Both the position numbers and the translations under genes were made by a program. 9,645 bases of DNA. It comes from Gammaproteobacteria bacterium. Its GTDB lineage: Bacteria; Pseudomonadota; Gammaproteobacteria; Chromatiales; Chromatiaceae. The stretch spans positions 1 to 9,645 of the forward strand of contig JAJRUY010000289.1 in the NCBI GenBank assembly GCA_024277555.1, given 5' to 3'. Below are positions 5,517 to 9,645 of this stretch, in pieces (position 1 is the stretch's first letter; each line of letters begins with the position of its first letter). The notes beneath the pieces were generated by a model. The model did no database searches. It was not told the origin of the DNA and worked only from the letters and a program-made list of their open reading frames with translations.

Positions 5517-6330
5517 ATGTTTCCGGAATGCTTTTACTGATCAGCGTATTGAGATGATCGATGGCGGACAGCAGCTCGTTTTCATTCTCTCCTGAAATAG
5601 ATGTGGCGCTGGCGCAGCCGCTACCGTCGATGCGAACTCCCAGGGCGCTGATGTTGTCGCTGCGGGATTGTGCATTGCTTTCTGCGGCAGCGCCCAGCAT
5701 ATGCAGTGCTTTTTTCAGCGGAAAGACATTCCACAGAGTTTCGACCAGCTGCTGCCGGGGCAACTGGTTCCACAGGCCGTCCGAGCATAGCAGAACCAAA
5801 TCGTTGGGCTGCAGCGGAAATGGTGGTTCTGTGGACGGCATGGGGGCGCTGCGCTGGCCGCCCACGCAGCGGGTCAGGGCGCGGTTGCCGGGGTTTTCTT
5901 CTCCGAGAGCATCTCGCTGCGGTACGCTGTGATCGGTGGACTGAAGAACAATATTATTGTTTCTGAGCAAGTAAAAACGGCTGTCGCCGGCATAGCTCCA
6001 GTAGCAGTATCCATCCTGAATCAACGCCATCACCACAGTGGTGCGAGGTGCGATGCTGGGGCGCTGCGCCTGTCCATACTGGTTGATCAACTTGTGGGCA
6101 TGGGTGACGCAATGGTGGAAAAAAAATCGTGGGCTGCTGATAGGCTTGGGTGTTTTGGAAAAAATTTGCTCGCATACGTTGAGCATGATCTGTGCGGCAA
6201 CTTCCCCCTTGGGATGCCCGCCCAGTCCATCGGCCAATACCATCAGGCAGCTTTTTCCGTGGTTGAAAATGGCGCAGCGATCCTGGTTGTTGGCCCGGTC
6301 GCCCTGCAGGGAAATGCGTGCAATATCCAT
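5515..6330 (-). CDS. PP2C-family protein serine/threonine phosphatase
   Basis: This 271-residue soluble PPM/PP2C phosphatase removes phosphate from Ser/Thr residues using a two-metal centre. The metal-binding aspartates are all present: D17 in NNQDR, D34 in LADGLGGHPKGE, D184 in CSDGLW and D225 in RSDNISAL. The structural GDSR motif is at 115-118 and the RTT motif at 96-98. The last 35 residues or so are a polar tail without family features. Its ATG shares one base with the stop codon of the upstream kinase gene (TAATG), so the two are translationally coupled and probably act as an opposing pair on the same substrates. There is no signal peptide or membrane segment, so it is cytoplasmic. The substrates cannot be told from sequence. 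Confidence 0.94.
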   Translation of the reverse strand: MDIARISLQGDRANNQDRCAIFNHGKSCLMVLADGLGGHPKGEVAAQIMLNVCEQIFSKTPKPISSPRFFFHHCVTHAHKLINQYGQAQRPSIAPRTTVVMALIQDGYCYWSYAGDSRFYLLRNNNIVLQSTDHSVPQRDALGEENPGNRALTRCVGGQRSAPMPSTEPPFPLQPNDLVLLCSDGLWNQLPRQQLVETLWNVFPLKKALHMLGAAAESNAQSRSDNISALGVRIDGSGCASATSISGENENELLSAIDHLNTLISKSIPET

Positions 6331-7232
6331 TACCCGGCCTTGCGCGTTCCTGATTTTGCCGGATCCCTGTTCAGCTGCTTGAGCAACAGGGCCGCAGACT
6401 GGATGCGCTTCTGGGGGTCGATTTCCATGGCATGATCGATTGCCTGCAGAATGTGCCGGGGATAGCGCTTGCTAAAAGCCTCCACCGCAGGAACCATGGT
6501 GTCCTTGGCATGGCGCTCGATGGCGGTGGGAGGTGGCCGCCCCTCGATGCAGGTGCGCATGCTGGCACCGATGGCATAGATGTCGGTCCAGGGACCCACC
6601 TTGCTGATGCCGCGGTATTGCTCGATGGGGGAAAAGCCGGGAGTGATGACTTGGGCTTTTTTCTTGCCTTCCGTGCTCAGATGATAAACCGCGCCGAAAT
6701 CCAGTAACAACGGTCGTCCTCCGGGGCGGATATGGATGTTGCCGGGCTTGATGTCCAGGTGCAGATGCTGGGCATTGTGTATCAGCTCCAGAGCATCCAG
6801 CAGGGGGGGGAACACAGTCATGAGAAAGCGTGTGCTCAATCCGCCCTTGCGGCGCTTGATATATCTGCCCAGATTTTTGCCGGGCTGGTAATCCATTACC
6901 AGATAGGCGGTTTCGTTATCCAGAAAGCAGTTGCGCACATTGACGATGTTCGGGTGGCGCAGCATTGCCAGAGCCTTGGCTTCGAGGAAAAACAGCCGCA
7001 GGCCGCGATAGAACTTGTCCTTTGCCTCCTCGTTGGCGAAAAGGATTTCGCCTTTCTGGTTGCGGTGGCCAAAACGCTTGGGCATGTACTCCTTGATTGC
7101 CACCTCATCATGGGAATCTTCCTCTTCACCAAGGTAAATGAGGCTGAACCCACCGCTGCCAATGAGCTTGTGTACCTTGTAATAGTCCAGCCGGGTGCCT
7201 GAAGGCAGTGGCTCGCGTTTTTCCGATGACAT
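6330..7232 (-). CDS. Hanks-type serine/threonine protein kinase, cytoplasmic
   Basis: The 300-residue protein is almost entirely a kinase domain. It has the glycine loop GSGGFSLIY (25-33), ATP-anchoring K47 (VAIKEY), E84 in helix C (FFLEAKAL), the catalytic loop HLDIKPGN (158-165, with D160, K162 and N165), DFG at 178-180 and the activation-end motif TPGFSPIEQY (197-206). The catalytic loop has HLD rather than HRD, so it is probably a non-RD kinase not controlled by classic activation-loop phosphorylation. No PASTA, membrane or other sensor domain follows. The start at 7232 (MSSEKREPLPSG) is chosen because the kinase fold begins soon after. An in-frame ATG at 7412 would add 60 unrelated residues and run into yicC. 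No strong ribosome site is seen. A run of eight C on the coding strand (6810-6803) encodes F141-P-P-L144. Confidence 0.92.
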   Translation of the reverse strand: MSSEKREPLPSGTRLDYYKVHKLIGSGGFSLIYLGEEEDSHDEVAIKEYMPKRFGHRNQKGEILFANEEAKDKFYRGLRLFFLEAKALAMLRHPNIVNVRNCFLDNETAYLVMDYQPGKNLGRYIKRRKGGLSTRFLMTVFPPLLDALELIHNAQHLHLDIKPGNIHIRPGGRPLLLDFGAVYHLSTEGKKKAQVITPGFSPIEQYRGISKVGPWTDIYAIGASMRTCIEGRPPPTAIERHAKDTMVPAVEAFSKRYPRHILQAIDHAMEIDPQKRIQSAALLLKQLNRDPAKSGTRKAG

Positions 7233-7325
7233 GAACGGTCTATATAAAAAGGGGCATCCCAAGATAAACCAAAGTATCATAAAGAGTATGAAATTTGTGC
7301 AGTAATTTATCGGAGCCGGGAACAG
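7233..7325. promoter_or_regulatory. Divergent promoter region between the kinase gene and yicC
   Basis: This 93-base AT-rich gap separates two divergent genes and must hold start signals for both. A TATATA stretch at 7241-7246 could be the -10 for the kinase operon, and TATCAT near 7276 a -10 for yicC. Neither has a convincing -35 at normal spacing. GGAG at 7312-7315 is the likely yicC ribosome site. Confidence 0.35.
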
Positions 7326-8192
7326 ATGATACGAAGTATGACCTCCTTCGCAACAGGTGGCTGTATCCAGGAAGGAATCGAGCTGGTGTGGGAATTGCGC
7401 TCGGTAAACCATCGTTATCTGGAAATACAGCCACGCCTGCCGGAGGATTTCCGGCAGCTGGATGCGGCGGTGCGTGAAACCGTGTCGCAGCGCCTGGGCC
7501 GTGGCAAGGTGGAATGCGGCTTGCGCTACAGGGCCAGCGGCGCCAGTATTGCCGCCATTGCGCTGAATGAACCGCTGCTGGATCAGGTGCTGGGTGCGAT
7601 GGAAGTGATCCGCAGCCGCGAGTCATTGCTGAAAGAGCCGGACATCATGGCGGTGCTTTCCTGGCCGGGGGTGACAGTGGCCACCGCCCCGGATTTGACC
7701 CCGGCGCAGGAACAGGCCATGGAATTGCTGGAAAAAGTGCTGGATGATCTGGTTGCCACCCGGGAGCGGGAGGGCCAGCGTCTGGCGGCATTGATCGAAA
7801 GCCGCTGTGAATTGTTGCAGATGCAGGTGGAAAAAGCCCGCAAGCGTATGCCGGTGGTGATCGAAGCGGTTCGGCAGCGCCTGCGCAACCGTCTGGCAGA
7901 AGTGGCCGGGGATCTGGATGAACAGCGACTGGAGCAGGAAATGGCACTGCTGGCCCAGCGTCTGGATGTGGACGAGGAGATGGATCGGCTATCCACTCAC
8001 CTGCAAGAAGTGCAGGCGGTTCTGAAAAGGGATGAACCGGTGGGGCGGCGACTGGATTTTCTGATGCAGGAACTTAATCGTGAGGCCAATACCCTGGGCT
8101 CCAAATCAGCAGACAGTGAAACCAGCGCCATTTGTGTGGAAATGAAAGTGCTCATCGAACAAATGCGTGAACAGGTACAGAATATAGAGTGA
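7326..8192 (+). CDS. yicC: YicC family endoribonuclease
   Basis: The 288-residue protein (287 in E. coli) belongs to the YicC family, recently shown to be an endoribonuclease involved in small-RNA and mRNA turnover. The N-terminal signature MIRSMTSFA and ELRSVNHRYLE (residues 23-33) are conserved, as is GRGKVECGLRYR (58-69). The C-terminal DUF1732 signature with RRLDFLMQELNREANTLGS falls at 241-259. The middle (about 130-235) is strongly helical and charged, consistent with coiled coil. yicC sits next to rph in several gammaproteobacteria; here a kinase-phosphatase pair lies between them. It is followed after 58 bases by a DUF3375 gene rather than by gmk, which follows yicC in pseudomonads. 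Confidence 0.95.
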   Translation: MIRSMTSFATGGCIQEGIELVWELRSVNHRYLEIQPRLPEDFRQLDAAVRETVSQRLGRGKVECGLRYRASGASIAAIALNEPLLDQVLGAMEVIRSRESLLKEPDIMAVLSWPGVTVATAPDLTPAQEQAMELLEKVLDDLVATREREGQRLAALIESRCELLQMQVEKARKRMPVVIEAVRQRLRNRLAEVAGDLDEQRLEQEMALLAQRLDVDEEMDRLSTHLQEVQAVLKRDEPVGRRLDFLMQELNREANTLGSKSADSETSAICVEMKVLIEQMREQVQNIE

Positions 8193-8250
8193 CCAGGCCG
8201 CCTCTTGGCTGCTTTGAAAGCAACCGCCAAATGTGCGAGCCTGTACGGCC

Positions 8251-9645
8251 ATGTTTGATATCCGCAACAAAGCCCGAGCACTGATTGCTGCACGCCGCCA
8301 TCATCCGGCGTGGCGCCTGCTGGCGGCAAGGAATGCGCCGCTGGTGCTGGGGTGTCTGCAATCACTGTTTCAGGAAGCCGATGATGGCGTTGAGACTGAA
8401 GTCGCTTTGCAGGCTTTGACCGAACTTCTGACCGAACACGCGAATGAGGAAGATTTGGGTAGCAGCGGAAGTAATTTTGCTGCCCAGGCGCGCAAGGAGG
8501 TGCGGGAATGGATCCAGCGTCGTCTGATCATCGAGCGCGAGGGGCGGCTGTATGCTACGGATGCATTGGAAACCGCGCTGGATTTTGCTGCCAGTCTGGA
8601 TCAGCGTCTGATGACATCGACTGCTTCACGTCTTTCCGTGGTGCAGCGCGAAATAGAAAACCTGGAAGTGGCTCTCAACCCGGATCCGCAACTGCGAGGG
8701 GAACATATACGGCGCAAAATCAAGGAGTTGCAGCGCGAGCTGGCGCGAGTCGAAAAAGGAGAGGTTGTCGTGCTCACCAGGGAGCAGGCAGTGGAGGGCA
8801 TACGCGAGGTTTACAATCTGGCGACTGGTTTGCGCGCCGATTTTCGCCGCGTGGAAGATTCCTACCGGAATGCGGATCGTGCCCTGCGCGAGTCCATCAT
8901 CAGCAGCCAAAGCCACCGTGGAGACATACTGGATGAACTGCTCGATGGCCATGAGCGCTTGCTGCAAACGGCAGAGGGGCAGGTGTTCCATGCTTTTTTT
9001 GAGCAGCTCAAGCAGGATTCGGGGTTACGCAATACCAGACAGCAGCTGCGCAACATCATCAATCACCCCAGTACGCGGCAGGCATTGAATGATGCGCAAC
9101 GCAATGATTTGCGCTGGCTATTTGTGCGCCTCAACCGGGAGTCGGAAACTGTTTTGCGTGCGCGAGAACGCAGTGAGCGTGATGTGCGGGGCTTCCTCAA
9201 GACTGGCCTGGTGGCCGAGCATCATCGGGTGGGGGAGCTGCTGGAGGAGTTGCAGAAGGTGGCGCTGGATATCGAATGGGGGCGGCATGGGCTGCGCACT
9301 TCCGCCAGTTGCCTGCCGCCGCTGGCGATCAGCTGCTACAACCTGCCGCTGATCGAGCGCCTGCGCAGCAAGGCATTGCAGGATGAGCAGGAACAGGAGC
9401 TGGAGTTGAGTGAACAGAGCACCAATCTTGCAGACATAGAGGATGATTTCTGGCTTTCCTTCGACAGCCTGGATCAACAGGCGCTGTTGCGCGATACCCT
9501 TGATGTGTTGAAGCAGAACAATAGCGCCATGGGTCTGGCGCAACTGGCGGAATGCCTGCCGCCCAGCCATGATCTGGAAACGCTGGCCTTCTGGCTGGGA
9601 ATGGCGCGCGAAGCCGGTCTGGGTGTGAAAACGGAGGTGGAAACA
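8251..9645 (+). CDS. jetA: DUF3375 protein, JetA-like subunit of a Wadjet (SMC-type) anti-plasmid system, cut at the window edge
   Basis: The frame from the ATG at 8251 is open for 465 codons to the window end. The N-terminus (RRHHPAWRLLAARNAPLVLG, residues 15-34) is the typical DUF3375 opening. It is followed by a winged-helix-like region, a long coiled-coil segment (about 125-215, with LQRELARVEKGEVVVL) and a C-terminal helical/winged part ending near ETLAFWLGMAREAGL (443-457). DUF3375 is JetA of type I Wadjet, the kleisin-like subunit (MukF/MksF analogue) that works with JetB (DUF4194), the SMC ATPase JetC and the nuclease JetD to cleave closed circular plasmids. Family members are about 480 residues, so only the last few codons are missing. 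It starts 58 bases after yicC with only a weak ribosome site. The family call is strong; the complete Wadjet operon is inferred to lie beyond the window. Confidence 0.85.
   Translation, partial: MFDIRNKARALIAARRHHPAWRLLAARNAPLVLGCLQSLFQEADDGVETEVALQALTELLTEHANEEDLGSSGSNFAAQARKEVREWIQRRLIIEREGRLYATDALETALDFAASLDQRLMTSTASRLSVVQREIENLEVALNPDPQLRGEHIRRKIKELQRELARVEKGEVVVLTREQAVEGIREVYNLATGLRADFRRVEDSYRNADRALRESIISSQSHRGDILDELLDGHERLLQTAEGQVFHAFFEQLKQDSGLRNTRQQLRNIINHPSTRQALNDAQRNDLRWLFVRLNRESETVLRARERSERDVRGFLKTGLVAEHHRVGELLEELQKVALDIEWGRHGLRTSASCLPPLAISCYNLPLIERLRSKALQDEQEQELELSEQSTNLADIEDDFWLSFDSLDQQALLRDTLDVLKQNNSAMGLAQLAECLPPSHDLETLAFWLGMAREAGLGVKTEVET

Noticed and set aside
3865..5530. The 12-mer GTTTCCGGAATG occurs at 3865-3876 and again at 5519-5530
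   Set aside because: The second copy lies in the last codons of the phosphatase gene and has no matching GTC at promoter spacing. It is probably chance.
5929..6435. A 168-codon open frame on the + strand
   Set aside because: It is a shadow of the PP2C gene and of the kinase gene end, both strongly supported by motifs.
7233..7412. A 60-residue N-terminal extension of the kinase from an ATG at 7412
   Set aside because: It would overlap the start of yicC on the other strand, shows no conserved kinase features, and the Met at 7232 lies just before the kinase fold.

Overview
The window reads as a piece of a gammaproteobacterial chromosome. RNase PH, YicC, a DUF3379 anti-sigma factor and a DUF2282/DoxX pair are all proteobacterial types, and the GC-rich coding sequence fits a free-living or chemolithotrophic gammaproteobacterium. 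The species cannot be told from the sequence. Genes are densely packed, and no gene-free stretch exceeds 300 bases. I saw no rRNA, tRNA, CRISPR array or insertion sequence.

Left part (1-2940, + strand): a small gluconate-2-dehydrogenase subunit-3-like protein overlaps a 563-residue GMC flavoprotein (ATGA junction). A GTG-started, exported DsbA/ScsC-like thiol oxidoreductase follows, and the run closes with a strong intrinsic terminator. This looks like one operon: a small accessory subunit, a flavin dehydrogenase and a periplasmic redox protein.

Middle part (2963-4673): on the - strand lie a DUF2282 small secreted cysteine protein (bufferin BufA1 type) and a DoxX membrane protein. These are the first and last members of the known metal-stress operon DUF2282-DUF692-DUF2063-DoxX, but the DUF692 maturase and DUF2063 partner are absent. 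Their place is taken by about 100 bases with two hairpins. Divergent from the DUF2282 gene is a DUF3379 zinc-finger anti-sigma factor with no sigma factor gene beside it. The shared intergenic region holds two mirror-image ECF-like promoters, each GGAAAC-N18-GTC, whose -35 elements form a perfect 9-base inverted repeat. This is the most interesting part of the window.

Right part (4716-9645): on the - strand a Hanks-type Ser/Thr kinase and a PP2C phosphatase (1-base stop/start overlap) are followed by rph (RNase PH). yicC (endoribonuclease family) diverges from the kinase on the + strand. After yicC, a DUF3375 gene runs off the right edge nearly complete. DUF3375 is the JetA (kleisin-like) family of Wadjet anti-plasmid condensin systems, so a Wadjet operon probably continues beyond the window.
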